NCBI RefSeq assembly: GCF_000236905.1
Contig: NC_016529.1
Location: 496,001-560,000, forward strand
Length of the DNA: 64,000 nt
Direction of reading: 5' to 3'
Origin: Tetrapisispora phaffii CBS 4417
Lineage: Eukaryota; Ascomycota; Saccharomycetes; Saccharomycetales; Saccharomycetaceae
Below are positions 49,202 to 60,300 of this stretch, piece after piece. Below the pieces are notes generated by a model. The model had not been told where the DNA came from. It saw only the letters and a program-made list of their open reading frames with translations, and searched no databases. Position numbers and translations under genes: made by a program. The stretch's first letter is position 1; every line of letters starts with the position of its first letter.

Positions 49202-49882
49202 ATTTTCGCTAACTTGTGTCACCTAAACTATTCTCACCTCTCTGTTTCTCTCAAAAAAAAGGTCACTACGAAATCACAAAAGCAGAAGTCCAAGCCAACT
49301 GGTTTTAAAACGTTATACCCTTATAACCACTGAACTAAGGAAGATGATCGACTGATTCATTTGGAATTTAAACATCTGTCAACCAAAAACAACAACCATT
49401 AAGTTACGTTTAGTAGTACTTATCTCACACATATATGCAATGCTCTAATTACAATTTCACTATTTCTCTATCGGCCGAGAGATTTTTCAGTTGAAAAATT
49501 TCATGAAACTTGCGATGAGCTGAAAAATGCTTAGTTGCATAACAAGCTACACTTTATATTGTAATAGATCGAGTAAGCCAATTGTTGAGATGTTGCAGTA
49601 ATGTCCACTTAGAAGTGGCACCTATGAAGTTCTTAAAATTCTTGTAACAGCCTAGGAATTGTAGAGTTAGTTACTTATTGTTCTGTTTTATTTTTGCTTT
49701 TGAGTTATTTTACCAATTGATTGTTCAACTATATATATATATATACTTCGTAAGTACATTCACTCTTTGAAATTTAAAAAAGGGTTTCAGTCGGTAGTGA
49801 TTCCTCCTATATAATTCGATCATTGAATTGAGTAAAGGTTTCATAGATTCATAGATAATTAGGTCATCATAAATTTGTTCCA
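49202..49882. promoter_or_regulatory. Divergent LEA1/THI6 intergenic with RRPE and PAC motifs
   Basis: 681 bp. RRPE-like TGAAAAATTT (49492-49501) and PAC GCGATGAGCT (49512-49521) lie together mid-way, with an inverted TTTTTCA/TGAAAAA around the first. A hairpin CCACTT-AG-AAGTGG lies at 49605-49618. An AT tract (49730-49745) could be the THI6 TATA. No gene was identified between. Confidence 0.65.
49492..49521 (+). promoter_or_regulatory. RRPE + PAC pair (ribosome-biogenesis promoter elements)
   Basis: TGAAAAATTT is followed 10 bp later by GCGATGAGCT, the textbook spacing and identity of the S. cerevisiae RRB regulon elements bound by Stb3 and by Pbf1/Pbf2 (Dot6/Tod6). Neither flanking gene is a ribosome-biogenesis gene. 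Confidence 0.75.
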
Positions 49883-51505
49883 ATGGGTATTAATAAAAAA
49901 GAAGTCGACTACTCGTTATATCTGGTTACAGATTCCACTATGTTGCCTGAAGGCACAACGGTGTGTTCCCAAGTGGAAGAAGGTTTGAAAAACGGTGTTA
50001 CAATTGTTCAACTTCGTGAGAAGGATTGTGATACTAAGTCGTTTGTGTTGGAAGCCAGAAAAGTGCAGCGATTATGTATACAGTATAATGTTCCGTTGAT
50101 TATCAATGACCGCATTGACGTTGCATTGGCTATTCAGGCCGATGGTGTCCACGTTGGACAGTCAGACATGCCAATTCCTCTTGTGAGAGAACTTGTTGGT
50201 CCTGATATGATCGTCGGATGGAGTGTAGGCAATATAGAGGAAGTTGAACAGTTAGCTCGATGGGGTCCAAATATGATTGATAATATTGGTATTGGTATGG
50301 TATTCCCAACAAAGACAAAGAAAAACCCTAAAAAACAACCATTTGGTCCTCAAGGTGTGATCTCGATATTAGATGCATTGGAGGAGAATAATGCCGATTG
50401 GATCAAAACTGTTGCTATCGGTGGCCTACATCCAGATAATATTGAGCGAGTCCTTTATCAGTGTAGGAGCTCAAATAATAGAAGAGCATTGGATGGTATC
50501 GCAGTTGTAAGTGATATCATGGCTGCTGAAGATGCTGGTTTTGCTGCAACTCGTCTAAGAAGCCTATTAGACAGAACCATTTACAACTTTTCAAACTTGG
50601 ATTTGTCAACACCGCAAATATCGTCGGAATTGATTAAAGTTATTATAGATCAAGTTTCTAAACAACATCCATTAGTTCAGCATGTAACAAACAAGGTGCA
50701 TCAAAATTTTGGAGCCAATGTTACTCTTGCTATCGGTGGTTCCCCAATTATGTCAGAAAACCCAGATGAAGTTCTAGATTTAGCAAGTGTTTCAAACTCT
50801 GCTCTACTTCTGAATACTGGAACTGTTGCAGCACTTAATGATTTAAAGAAAATTGTGCATGTATACAATGAAGTAAGAAGACCAATTGTTTTTGATCCAG
50901 TTGGTTACAGTGCCTCTCAAACTAGATTAGATTTAAACAATGCTTTACTATCCTATGGTCAATATACGTGCATAAAAGGAAATATTGGTGAAATACTAGC
51001 CTTGGCAGGTATGGGAGTCTCAAAAATGAGAGGTGTGGATTCTGGCGATGATGTTATTGATGAGGCGATATTACTGAAAGCTACACGTAGAGTAGCTTTC
51101 AAATATAAAACAATTGCTGTCTGTACCGGTATCACGGATATAATCGTCAATGGTACAATGTCAGGTGAAACTCAGTTAGGAAGAAATGAATCTAATACCA
51201 ATCCTGAATTATTGTCATATATCACTTGTACTAGTGGTGATATTCCAATAATGGGAAGAATTACAGCCAGTGGTTGCTCACTCGGGTCTACAATTGCCAC
51301 ATTACTTGGCAGTTTGTCGATAGGTGAGAATGCCTATAGAGCAGTTGTTGCTGCAGTTATATTATATAAAACAGCAGGGAAAATAGCAGCAAACAATTGT
51401 ACTGGAACAGGTTCCTTTAATGTTGCCTTATTAGATGAATTATATCAACTAGTCCAATCGAATAACCCTGCTAGTTGGGATGTTACTTTAAATATCAGTA
51501 GTTAA
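49883..51505 (+). CDS. THI6: Bifunctional thiamine-phosphate synthase / hydroxyethylthiazole kinase Thi6
   Basis: 540 residues, the length I recall for S. cerevisiae Thi6 (YPL214C). N-terminal TIM-barrel TMP pyrophosphorylase (~1-235: YLVTDSTMLPEG, VQLREKDCDTK, INDRIDVALAIQADGVHVGQ, VAIGGLHPDNI). C-terminal ThiM-type kinase (~250-540: HVTNKVHQNFGANVTLAIGG, FDPVGYSASQTR, IKGNIGEILAL, GRITASGCSLGS). It joins HMP-PP with HET-P to make thiamine phosphate and phosphorylates salvaged hydroxyethylthiazole. Thiamine repression through Thi2/Thi3/Pdc2 would be expected, but I see no known site. Confidence 0.97.
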   Translation: MGINKKEVDYSLYLVTDSTMLPEGTTVCSQVEEGLKNGVTIVQLREKDCDTKSFVLEARKVQRLCIQYNVPLIINDRIDVALAIQADGVHVGQSDMPIPLVRELVGPDMIVGWSVGNIEEVEQLARWGPNMIDNIGIGMVFPTKTKKNPKKQPFGPQGVISILDALEENNADWIKTVAIGGLHPDNIERVLYQCRSSNNRRALDGIAVVSDIMAAEDAGFAATRLRSLLDRTIYNFSNLDLSTPQISSELIKVIIDQVSKQHPLVQHVTNKVHQNFGANVTLAIGGSPIMSENPDEVLDLASVSNSALLLNTGTVAALNDLKKIVHVYNEVRRPIVFDPVGYSASQTRLDLNNALLSYGQYTCIKGNIGEILALAGMGVSKMRGVDSGDDVIDEAILLKATRRVAFKYKTIAVCTGITDIIVNGTMSGETQLGRNESNTNPELLSYITCTSGDIPIMGRITASGCSLGSTIATLLGSLSIGENAYRAVVAAVILYKTAGKIAANNCTGTGSFNVALLDELYQLVQSNNPASWDVTLNISS

Positions 51506-51648
51506 ACAATTCACAATATGGATTTTTGAAGTATATGAATGAAATATATGTATTTACAAAATTATTTATAAGTATAATAGAATAAATTGAAAAGACCAAT
51601 GTCAATAGTTCTGCTATGATTAAATAGAACTATGCGAGCTACAATCGA

Positions 51649-52653
51649 TTAGTTTTTATATGATAAGTTACTCCTTTCACTTGGTAAAATATCAGGCTTG
51701 TTGTCTATAGCTTCATATTTCTCAATGACTTTTTGTTTCAATTCTAGTTCGTGTTCTGGCGTCAGTACCTCAACAGTTTCATTTGGTGGGACAAATTTGA
51801 AATTACCGGTAGCAAATTCTCTATCTGAAATTTTGCTTAAAACATAAATGTTAGAACGTACATACCTAACTACAGCTTCAAGATATATCATATCGATATC
51901 TTTACGACCACCAAATAAGTTTCTCCATATAGCTGTTGCCAAAGTTGCATCGTCTGTGTAAAGACCTTCATCATAGGCGAACACTGCACCTCTTAATTGT
52001 GTATTGAAATCTTTTAAGTATTGGTCCGATATTCTACTAGAAGTGACATTCATTTCCTCAAATAATCTCATTTCTATATCTGAAAAGGTTCTATCAACCA
52101 ATTTCTGTTGGTAATTTCTTCCATACTTAAATGGCATAGCACGCATACGTGTAAATAAAATCCACTCATGCAAAATGGTAATTTGGAACCATTGAGAAAA
52201 GGTACGAGGTAATTTCAGATCTTCATAAAAGAATTTAGCAGCCTCAGATAACGGTTCATTCTCATATTGAAGACCAGGACTTCTACATAAAGAGTAGTAA
52301 TATGAACCTGCAATCGAACCTGCTCTTACTCTATCCATATCCAGTTTGAAATATTTAATCACCAATTCACCTAAAGCATTTTTCCATTGTGGTAACTGAT
52401 AGGATCCAGATTCATACTGTGATAATGATAATAAATCATTTTTTGGCTTTTTCTGAAGAGGTTTATTAGAGGTTGCATCGAAAGGATTTGACTTATAATG
52501 TGAATGTTTAACCAAATCTTCTGGAGACTTCTCTTCAATATTCTCCTTTGCACTTAAATGCGCATAACTGTGAAATAAGGATCTTTGATTGATGGTAGAT
52601 AATGGCGTATAATTAACCCTATAGCAGCTTCGTAATATATTTCGATGTAACAT
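51649..52653 (-). CDS. CBP3: Cytochrome b assembly factor Cbp3
   Basis: 334 residues (S. cerevisiae YPL215W about 335). A presequence-like N-terminus (MLHRNILRSCYRVNYTPLS) precedes the ubiquinol-cytochrome c chaperone domain ~120-290 (FFYEDLKLPRTFSQWFQITI, HEWILFTRMRAMPF, FNTQLRGAVFAYDEGL, ATAIWRNLFGG). With Cbp6 it binds the mitoribosome exit tunnel and newly made cytochrome b. Strand and order conserved with THI6 and ITC1/YPL216W. Confidence 0.95.
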   Translation of the reverse strand: MLHRNILRSCYRVNYTPLSTINQRSLFHSYAHLSAKENIEEKSPEDLVKHSHYKSNPFDATSNKPLQKKPKNDLLSLSQYESGSYQLPQWKNALGELVIKYFKLDMDRVRAGSIAGSYYYSLCRSPGLQYENEPLSEAAKFFYEDLKLPRTFSQWFQITILHEWILFTRMRAMPFKYGRNYQQKLVDRTFSDIEMRLFEEMNVTSSRISDQYLKDFNTQLRGAVFAYDEGLYTDDATLATAIWRNLFGGRKDIDMIYLEAVVRYVRSNIYVLSKISDREFATGNFKFVPPNETVEVLTPEHELELKQKVIEKYEAIDNKPDILPSERSNLSYKN

Positions 52654-53150
52654 TTTAAATTATATTTTCCTCAGCAGTAGAAACACACACGAGAGTCTTG
52701 ACGCAATGAGACTTTAAAAATGCTTGTTGAGCAACTTCAGAATTGTATAATCTACTATGCTAATAAAGCAGTAACTACTATATATATGTATTAATAAATG
52801 ATTCAGATGAATCACTTGTTCTTATTGAAGGTGGTGGGTTAGCATTCACTGTAAGCTTATTTATGGACAAACTTACCATTAATTCTGAAGCCTAATATCA
52901 GCGCCGGGTAACATAGATATTATGTACAAATGCCAGTCACTTAATCAGATCATGGAGGTGGTATGTATAACCTTGTTTACAATAGCAACTTCCCAAATAA
53001 TACTGACGAATAGTATTACAATCACCGTATGGCTGATATATATATGTTATTTAGCTGTCCATTAATTACCTATATGCCTACTCAATGACTCTCAAAAATT
53101 CATGAAAGTGATTCGAATTAAAGAGAATAATCTCATTCTATAATGCATTA
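52654..53150. other. Intergenic, CBP3 promoter and ITC1 3' end
   Basis: AT-rich, no recognisable gene, RNA or repeat. Confidence 0.5.
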
Positions 53151-56100
53151 CTATGCAGTGCTTGGTTCAATGGAAATGCTAGAGTTATTTGGAACGTTCA
53201 TTAGTAATTTTTGGAGACGTTGCGCTACAGTGTCCTCTGCTTCTGTACTTTTATTGAATGTAGTGTTTTTTCTCAACTGAGCACCACATTTCTTAATGGC
53301 TAGGGAATTTTTCCATTTAATAACATCTTCCATTGCTTTAAAGTGAGGCAAATTAATCAAATCCGTTAACAGCTCAGATTGTTTCTTAATTTTGGTCGCA
53401 CGAGAAGCTCTAATACGTTTTCTATCTGCTCTTTTGTGAGTTCTTATACCTGGTGTCAAAGCATTCGATTTATTTTGAATGCTTTTCATTAAGCTATCTT
53501 TTCTGTTTTCCAACTGTGCTATTTCTTCGAGTACTTTTTCCGTTTTAACTTTATCTTCCAAAGTAAGTATAGTATCAACTACCTTGTCTAACTCATTTTC
53601 TTCTGCAGTAGTATCATTATTCTGAATGTCGCCGTTAATTTCTAAGTTCAGTTCAAAATCTAAATTCAATTCCTCTTCAGATAGTTCATTTGCTTGCAAC
53701 TGGGACAGAAGCTGTTCTTCTTCTGACTTGACAATAGTGGCAAGAGATGAATGTTCTCTCATTTCGAAACTTTCTTCAATAAATGGTAGGAGGGGTTTAA
53801 TAACGTTAAGGAAATTATTCTCGTTGTGACCCCTAATATCTAACCAATTTACTAATGAGTGCACATCCTCTATTTTATCAATGCAGTACCATTGTGATTC
53901 ATGCATTAGCATTTTCTCAGGAGATTCATCCACAATTTTTCTTTGGATTGGGTTTAATTCGATTAAGTCATTAACAACACCTTCTTTACTCAAAATTTCT
54001 GTTTTCGTATCGCCATCAACATGAACATATCTATTATCGGATTCTTTCCTTATTTTGAATACTTCGAAAGTAGCTGCAGCGCTACCCAAAGATAATGCGT
54101 GTGAGTTCCAACGTTCTATTTCGCTAACAGTTAGACCTAAACACAATTGTAATTCATCGTCAGATGGACCACGTACTAAAATTTTACCGCAATGGTAAGT
54201 AGTACTTTCGTTTTCTGTTATCGTCACATTTTTGTCTCCATCTTCTGCCTTAGAAGTAGTATTGAAAGCTATTCCGTTTAATTCTAACCAATAATAAGAA
54301 TTACAATACCTATCTGAACCTAAAAATCTCAATCTTTGATAATCATTAAATAACAATTGCTTTTCCAAATATAACTTATTTTCAGAAAGTAAATCAACTA
54401 GTTTTATCTGATCAAGTAATTTATTCTCCCAACTAATGGTTTCTTCTTCCTTTAGATTAGACTCATTATTAGCAATCTTTTCCGATATAACATTCATTTG
54501 ATTTTGTAACACGAGTAAATTATGTTGTTCTGATTTCAATTCTCTAGAAACTTTAAACTTTTCACTACGGATATGGTTACAAAACTCCATGTTTTCTTCA
54601 ATTGCATGCTTAATATCGGGAGAGAAGTTAGAAACGATATCGACAAGTGCCCATAAAAGGTCAACCTTTTCATCCATGGTCAATTTTGTACAAAAATTCC
54701 TCCATAATAATTTAGGAATCTGCGTAGAAGAGGCTTCTGTTGGAAGAACCTTATCTTTAAAATTTTGATAAATATCCTTATATGCAGGAATGTTGGAACT
54801 ATCTTGTAGTATACCAAATAAACTCAACAACCAAAGATGATTATTAAATTGTCTCTTACTTAATCTTTCTGCCCAATTTAAATTACGATAATTAAGGAAT
54901 TTATCTAACGTACTTCCCTCATCATTATCTTCATCTTCATCTCCGTCTTCATCTCCATCTTCATCTCCATCTTCCCCTTCTTCTTCCTTAAGCTTCTGAA
55001 CATCAGTTTTTGTTTCTAAATTATGTTCATCTGTTTGCATTACTGTACTATTAGAGTTATCTTCTATCCATTCCTCTAAAACAATTATTTTCCAATCCCC
55101 ATTTTCATCTATGAATAACCTCAAGATTGCTACAAAACATTCAATCAATAAGGCCGTACCATTATTGTTCACTTTATCTATTATATCATCTGATGCAGGA
55201 TTATCTTTAACAATAGTGTATTTTACTTTGTCTGTTGTTTTTTCGTTAATTAAATTTCTAATAGTAGCATTTCTTTTCCAATCACTTACTTCAGTATCGT
55301 CATCAACTTGATTAATTTCAACTTCTTCTGAAGAATCATTTATATCACTCTCACTAAACTGTTTTTCATCATTTAATTCATTCTTATCTTTACGACTGTT
55401 TGGTATTATTTTCAAATGATCATCATTTGATTTCTCTATAATATCGACAAAAACTGCTTCACCCTTTAATTCCTGACTATCAGTGCATTTAAAAGTTGTG
55501 ATAAATTGTTCGAAACTAAAATTAGTAATTAGCAACTTGTCATTGAATGTGTTGATGAACTGAAAGGCTATCAGAAATTTTTCAAAGTTTTTAAATTCCT
55601 TAAAACCTATACTAAAATCTGTTGATAGTTCTAAATTTTCATTGTAATACATTAAGTTCTTAAAAAAACCTGGAATGCTTGTGTATGGAAGTTCGAAGTC
55701 ATTTACAATCGTATTTGATATAGGAGTTACTCCATTTTGCTTGATTACAGTCTCTTGTTCCACAAAGTCGGTTTTTCTTTTCTTCTTGTTCTTATTTTGG
55801 TTATCGCCTTCAACAGTGAGTTGCTTATCAGTTTTGATATTCTGATGTTGATTTCCATCGATTCCAGTAAGATCTTCACCATCATCATCTATAATTATCA
55901 CTTCAGGTTCCTTTTTATTCTCCTCCGGTACTTGATCATCATGAGAACGTTTTTTTCCCATTACATCAGGGCCCTCTTTATATATCAACATGTTTTGTGG
56001 CCATTCAGTCGATAACCCATAAATTGGAATATATTCATCTTTTACGCACCAAGGTGCACCCATTTTGGTTGAAGCTCGCACTAATGTGATCTTACAAAAA

Positions 56101-56789
56101 CATTTTATTAAATGTTTTGTGAAAGTTGTGCGACCTCTATAAATTTGTGATTGATCAGCAATAAATGAATGGACATTATGTTGTGAATCATATAGGTTGT
56201 GAACGTACTCAACCAACATATATTTTGTGTATGCTGGAGATAATACTACAGATGTTCTCGGATCTACGGTAGCATTGAATTCTGCTTTTTCCTTAATAAT
56301 GTATACTTTCTGGTTATTTAATTGTTGCTGATTTTGTTCGGATGTAGTGTCATCATATTGTGGAGTAGAAGAAGATCCGGTGGACGATGCGCCAGTAGTT
56401 CTGTGTTTCCTCAAGTATACAATTTCACCTGGAAAAAAATCACTTTTAAATTTTGCATAAACTGCTTCCACGAGAGAATCCATTCTCTTAATTGGATTAA
56501 AATGTAAAAACTTCGCAATTGGTTCCCTTAGTTTGATTGGGAATTTTTCTTCAACATACTTAAATTCAGTTTCCTCACTGTCTAATGCCTCAAAAAATGT
56601 CAAACATGATGCACCTGTAATTTCACATGAAAAATTATGCTTACTATAAAAATACATTCTCTCCAAATAGTCTTTATATTTCAGAAACCATTCACCAGTT
56701 TCGGGAATGTGCCATACGTTGACATCCAAATTTGATGGTAAAGGTGGTGGATTTGGCAATGAAATAGATTTCCTTTTGCACAGAACCAT
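53151..56789 (-). CDS. ITC1: ISW2 complex subunit Itc1 (ACF1/WSTF-like)
   Basis: 1212 residues from the ATG at 56789 (MVLCKRKSISLPNPPPLP); the frame begins two codons earlier at a TTG. WAC domain ~20-130 (VWHIPETGEWFLKYKDYLER, CEITGASCLTFFEALDSEE). DDT domain near 390-450. WHIM/D-TOX motifs ~640-900 (AERLSKRQFNNHLWLLSL, RLRFLGSDRYCNSYYWLEL). An acidic repeat at ~605-630 and coiled coils follow. Itc1 pairs with Isw2 to space nucleosomes and repress early meiotic and a-specific genes. S. cerevisiae keeps two ohnologues, ITC1 (YGL133W) and YPL216W. The sequence is closer to Itc1, while the neighbours CBP3 and BMS1 place it at the YPL216W slot. Confidence 0.94.
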   Translation of the reverse strand: MVLCKRKSISLPNPPPLPSNLDVNVWHIPETGEWFLKYKDYLERMYFYSKHNFSCEITGASCLTFFEALDSEETEFKYVEEKFPIKLREPIAKFLHFNPIKRMDSLVEAVYAKFKSDFFPGEIVYLRKHRTTGASSTGSSSTPQYDDTTSEQNQQQLNNQKVYIIKEKAEFNATVDPRTSVVLSPAYTKYMLVEYVHNLYDSQHNVHSFIADQSQIYRGRTTFTKHLIKCFCKITLVRASTKMGAPWCVKDEYIPIYGLSTEWPQNMLIYKEGPDVMGKKRSHDDQVPEENKKEPEVIIIDDDGEDLTGIDGNQHQNIKTDKQLTVEGDNQNKNKKKRKTDFVEQETVIKQNGVTPISNTIVNDFELPYTSIPGFFKNLMYYNENLELSTDFSIGFKEFKNFEKFLIAFQFINTFNDKLLITNFSFEQFITTFKCTDSQELKGEAVFVDIIEKSNDDHLKIIPNSRKDKNELNDEKQFSESDINDSSEEVEINQVDDDTEVSDWKRNATIRNLINEKTTDKVKYTIVKDNPASDDIIDKVNNNGTALLIECFVAILRLFIDENGDWKIIVLEEWIEDNSNSTVMQTDEHNLETKTDVQKLKEEEGEDGDEDGDEDGDEDEDNDEGSTLDKFLNYRNLNWAERLSKRQFNNHLWLLSLFGILQDSSNIPAYKDIYQNFKDKVLPTEASSTQIPKLLWRNFCTKLTMDEKVDLLWALVDIVSNFSPDIKHAIEENMEFCNHIRSEKFKVSRELKSEQHNLLVLQNQMNVISEKIANNESNLKEEETISWENKLLDQIKLVDLLSENKLYLEKQLLFNDYQRLRFLGSDRYCNSYYWLELNGIAFNTTSKAEDGDKNVTITENESTTYHCGKILVRGPSDDELQLCLGLTVSEIERWNSHALSLGSAAATFEVFKIRKESDNRYVHVDGDTKTEILSKEGVVNDLIELNPIQRKIVDESPEKMLMHESQWYCIDKIEDVHSLVNWLDIRGHNENNFLNVIKPLLPFIEESFEMREHSSLATIVKSEEEQLLSQLQANELSEEELNLDFELNLEINGDIQNNDTTAEENELDKVVDTILTLEDKVKTEKVLEEIAQLENRKDSLMKSIQNKSNALTPGIRTHKRADRKRIRASRATKIKKQSELLTDLINLPHFKAMEDVIKWKNSLAIKKCGAQLRKNTTFNKSTEAEDTVAQRLQKLLMNVPNNSSISIEPSTA
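54927..54980 (-). repeat. ITC1: Short acidic coding repeat in ITC1
   Basis: A 12-nt unit (TCATCTCCATCT-type on the plus strand) repeats three to four times and encodes GDED on the minus strand, within an acidic run. It is a likely length-variable minisatellite. Confidence 0.85.
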
Positions 56790-57389
56790 CGTCAATTAAT
56801 TGATAAATTATAGTAAACAGGTTTCAAAAACTCCACGATCCACTCAAATTCAATATGAATAACTAGATTCAAAAAAATTCACACGTCTTTTGGTATTTTG
56901 GCTACTTTTTTTGGTGTCTCGATCTATACGGTTAACCTTTTGAAATATGTAACTAGTGTTTCACTAAAGTTCTTGATTTTTAACAACCAGATACAACCAC
57001 GTAGCTTACCGATATTCACAATCCAGCTATAAGTATATATCAATATTTTAAAACAGATAGTCATCTAAATAACTAAATAAATTGAATAAATCATTCGAAT
57101 AATAAGTTTATTTACTTCCAAAACTTGGCATTCGTCATCGCGTCAGAGCATCACGTGATTAATTTTAATTTAATTTTTGATCACATGACTGTTGGATGAA
57201 AATTTTATCGAAGACTGGTAAGACCCCATCTCATCTCATCTCATCTCATCTCATCTAATCTCAAATAAACTTGTTCTGTATCTATTTAAATAGGCTATTG
57301 ATTACTTGAGCTACATATGAACAGTTAGCATTTAGATATAGAGTACATCAGAAAACTAACGGTTTCATATATTTGGATAAGCGGGAACT
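56790..57389. promoter_or_regulatory. Divergent ITC1/BMS1 promoter region
   Basis: 600 bp with CACGTG at 57151-57156 (Cbf1/Pho4 type), RRPE-like TGAAAATTTT at 57197-57206 and a run of CTCATC motifs at 57227-57263. The last two fit BMS1 as a ribosome-biogenesis gene. Confidence 0.7.
57227..57263. repeat. TCATC pentanucleotide array in the BMS1 promoter
   Basis: CATC followed by five perfect TCATC units (57231-57255), then TAATCTCA. Each junction recreates CTCATC, the reverse complement of the PAC core GATGAG. RRPE lies 20 bp upstream. Confidence 0.9.
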
Positions 57390-60300
57390 ATGGAGCAATC
57401 TAACAAGGCCCACCGCAAAACCAAGGAAAAGAATACCGCCAAGAAGGTGCTTCACAGCCAAGGTCACAATGCTAAGGCCTTTGCTGTGTCTGCTCCGGGC
57501 AAGATGGCAAGACAGATGCTGAGGACCAGTGATGTCAATGAAAGGAAGTTGCATGTACCAATGATTGACCGTACTCCTGATGATGACCCTCCTCCTGTTA
57601 TTGTCAGTGTTGTTGGCCCAAAGGGTACTGGTAAGACCACTTTGATCAAGTCTTTGATAAGAAGGTTGACTAAGGCTAGTATTAGTGAAGTAAATGGTCC
57701 TATAACAGTTGTTTCTGGTAAAAGAAGAAGAATCACTCTTATTGAATGTCCAGCAGATGATTTGAATGCAATGATCGATATCGCCAAGATTTCAGATCTG
57801 GTGTTGATGATGATCGATGGTAATTTCGGTTTTGAAATGGAAACTATGGAGTTCTTGAATTTGGCCCAACATCATGGTATGCCAAGAGTAATTGGTATTT
57901 GTACGCATTTAGATTTGTTCAAATCACAATCAACTTTAAGAGCATCTAAGAAGAGATTAAAACATAGATTTTGGACAGAAGTTTATCCAGGTGCAAAATT
58001 ATTCTACTTATCAGGTGTATTGAATGGTCGTTACCCAGATAGAGAGATTTTAAATTTATCAAGATTTATTTCTGTTATGAAATTTAGACCACTAAAATGG
58101 AGAAATGAACATCCTTACCTGCTAGCTGATAGAATCACAGATATTACTCATCCAGAAATTATTGAAAAAGAGGGCATCAAAGTTGATAGAAAGGTTGCAT
58201 TATATGGATACTTGCACGGTACTCCGATTTCTTCTACGCCAGGTACTAAAGTTCATATTGCAGGTGTCGGAGATTATTCCATTGCCCACATCGAGAAATT
58301 GCCAGATCCATGTCCAACACCATATTTTCAACAGAAGATTGATGATTATGAAAGAGAAAAACTGAAGGAAGAGTTGGCAAATGGTGGTACCCCAGCATCT
58401 ACAGTGCCAAAGAGACGTAAAAGATTAGAGAATAAGGATAAATTAATTTATGCACCAATGTCTGATGTTGGTGGTGTCTTGATGGATAAAGACGCTGTTT
58501 ATATTAACACTGGTCATGGTAAAAATAAAATTGAAAGTTTCGTTCCAGGTGAAGAAAAGGGTGAAGGTGAGAAATTAGTAACCAACCTACAATCTGCTGA
58601 AAAAAGTATTTCAGAAAGGTTTGATGGTGTCGGTATACAATTATTCAGCAACGGTACTGAGCTTCAAGAAGTTAATGAGGACAATGACAATCTATCTGAA
58701 TCTGATATTGAAGAAGATGTTATTCAAGGAGAAGATCAAGGTAGAACAACCATGAGAAAGGCTAAAGTATATAGCAAATCTACCCAAAATGAAGATGGGG
58801 ATATCGATAATATTAACTCTGAAGATGAAGATGGTATGGAGGAAGAGGGCTATAACTCTACCAGAAAACCTAAGCTGGTTGATATTGACTTTCACTCCAA
58901 GAATGATGAATTGGCTTATGGCACTGATTCAGAATTTGAACTATCCGATCAAGAAGATTGGCAACAAGCTTCTGCAAAAAAACTGAAAAGTCAATTCAAT
59001 GCTAGAAGAAAGTGGGACATCACTAAATTAATTTATATGGATAATATTTCTCCTGAAGAATGTATTAAGAGATGGAAAGGTGAAAGTCAAAATGCTGATA
59101 GTGAGGAAAGTGACATCGAGGATGAAGAAGAAGAAGATTTCTTCAAAAAGAAGGACGGTACTTTGGCTTCTAAACATAATTATGGAGCTGACTTGGAGCG
59201 TTTTGTTCCATATTTTGATACCATTGAAAAATTAGTTTCAAAATGGACTAACAACAAATCTCTGAAAAGTAGATTCATAGGCGCACCATTAGCAAACGCA
59301 CAAGAAGAAAAGGGTGAAGAGGTCGAGGTAGAGGAGAATTCTGATGGTGAACTTTATGGTGATTTTGTAGATTTAGAAAATGCAGAATCTAGCAAAGAAA
59401 GTAAGGATGAAGAACAAGAAAGTGCACAAGAAAAAGGTGACGAAGATAATGCAAGCGATGATTCATTTGCTGATTTTGATAAAGAAGAAAAAGAAGAGTT
59501 GACTGTTGCTCAACAAAGAGAGATGAATGCCTCTAAAAAAGAGAAACTTCGTTTACAATTTGAAATGGAAGAAGGTGAAAACTTCAAAGAAAATGATCCA
59601 GATAATGAGTACGATACATGGTATGAATTACAAAAGGCCAAAATCGCTAAACAGTTGGATATTAATAATGCAGAATATGAAAAAATGACTCCAGAACAAC
59701 GTCAAAGTATTGAAGGATTCAAGGCAGGTTCATATGTACGTATTGTATTTGACAATGTTCCAATGGAATTTATCGAGAACTTTGACCCTCAAGTTCCGGT
59801 TGTCATGGGTGGTTTACTACCCACCGAATTGAAGTTTGGTGTCATTAATGCTAGATTAAGAAGACATCGTTGGCATAAAAAGATTTTAAAATCTAATGAC
59901 CCATTGGTTCTTTCCTTAGGTTGGAGAAGATTCCAAACATTGCCTGTCTATACAACCTCAGATTCTCGTACAAGAACAAGATTCTTGAAATATACTCCAG
60001 AACATACTTATTGTACTGCTAGTTTCTACGGTCCTTTATGTTCCCCCAATACTCCATTCTGTGGTGTTCAAGTTGTTTCTAATAGTGACACCACTGGTAG
60101 TTTCAGAATTTCAGCTACAGGTATTGTTGAAGAAATTGATGCATCAGTTGAAATTGTTAAGAAATTGAAATTGGTTGGTTACCCATATAAAATTTTCAAG
60201 AATACAGCATTCATTAAAGACATGTTCTCGAGCGCTATGGAAGTTGCTAGGTTTGAAGGTGCACAGATTAAAACTGTTTCTGGTATTCGTGGTGAAATTA

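Noticed and set aside
54927..54980. Unusual acidic repeat in ITC1 as a sign of a foreign insert
   Set aside because: Acidic low-complexity runs are common in chromatin proteins, and the frame and flanking domains are continuous.
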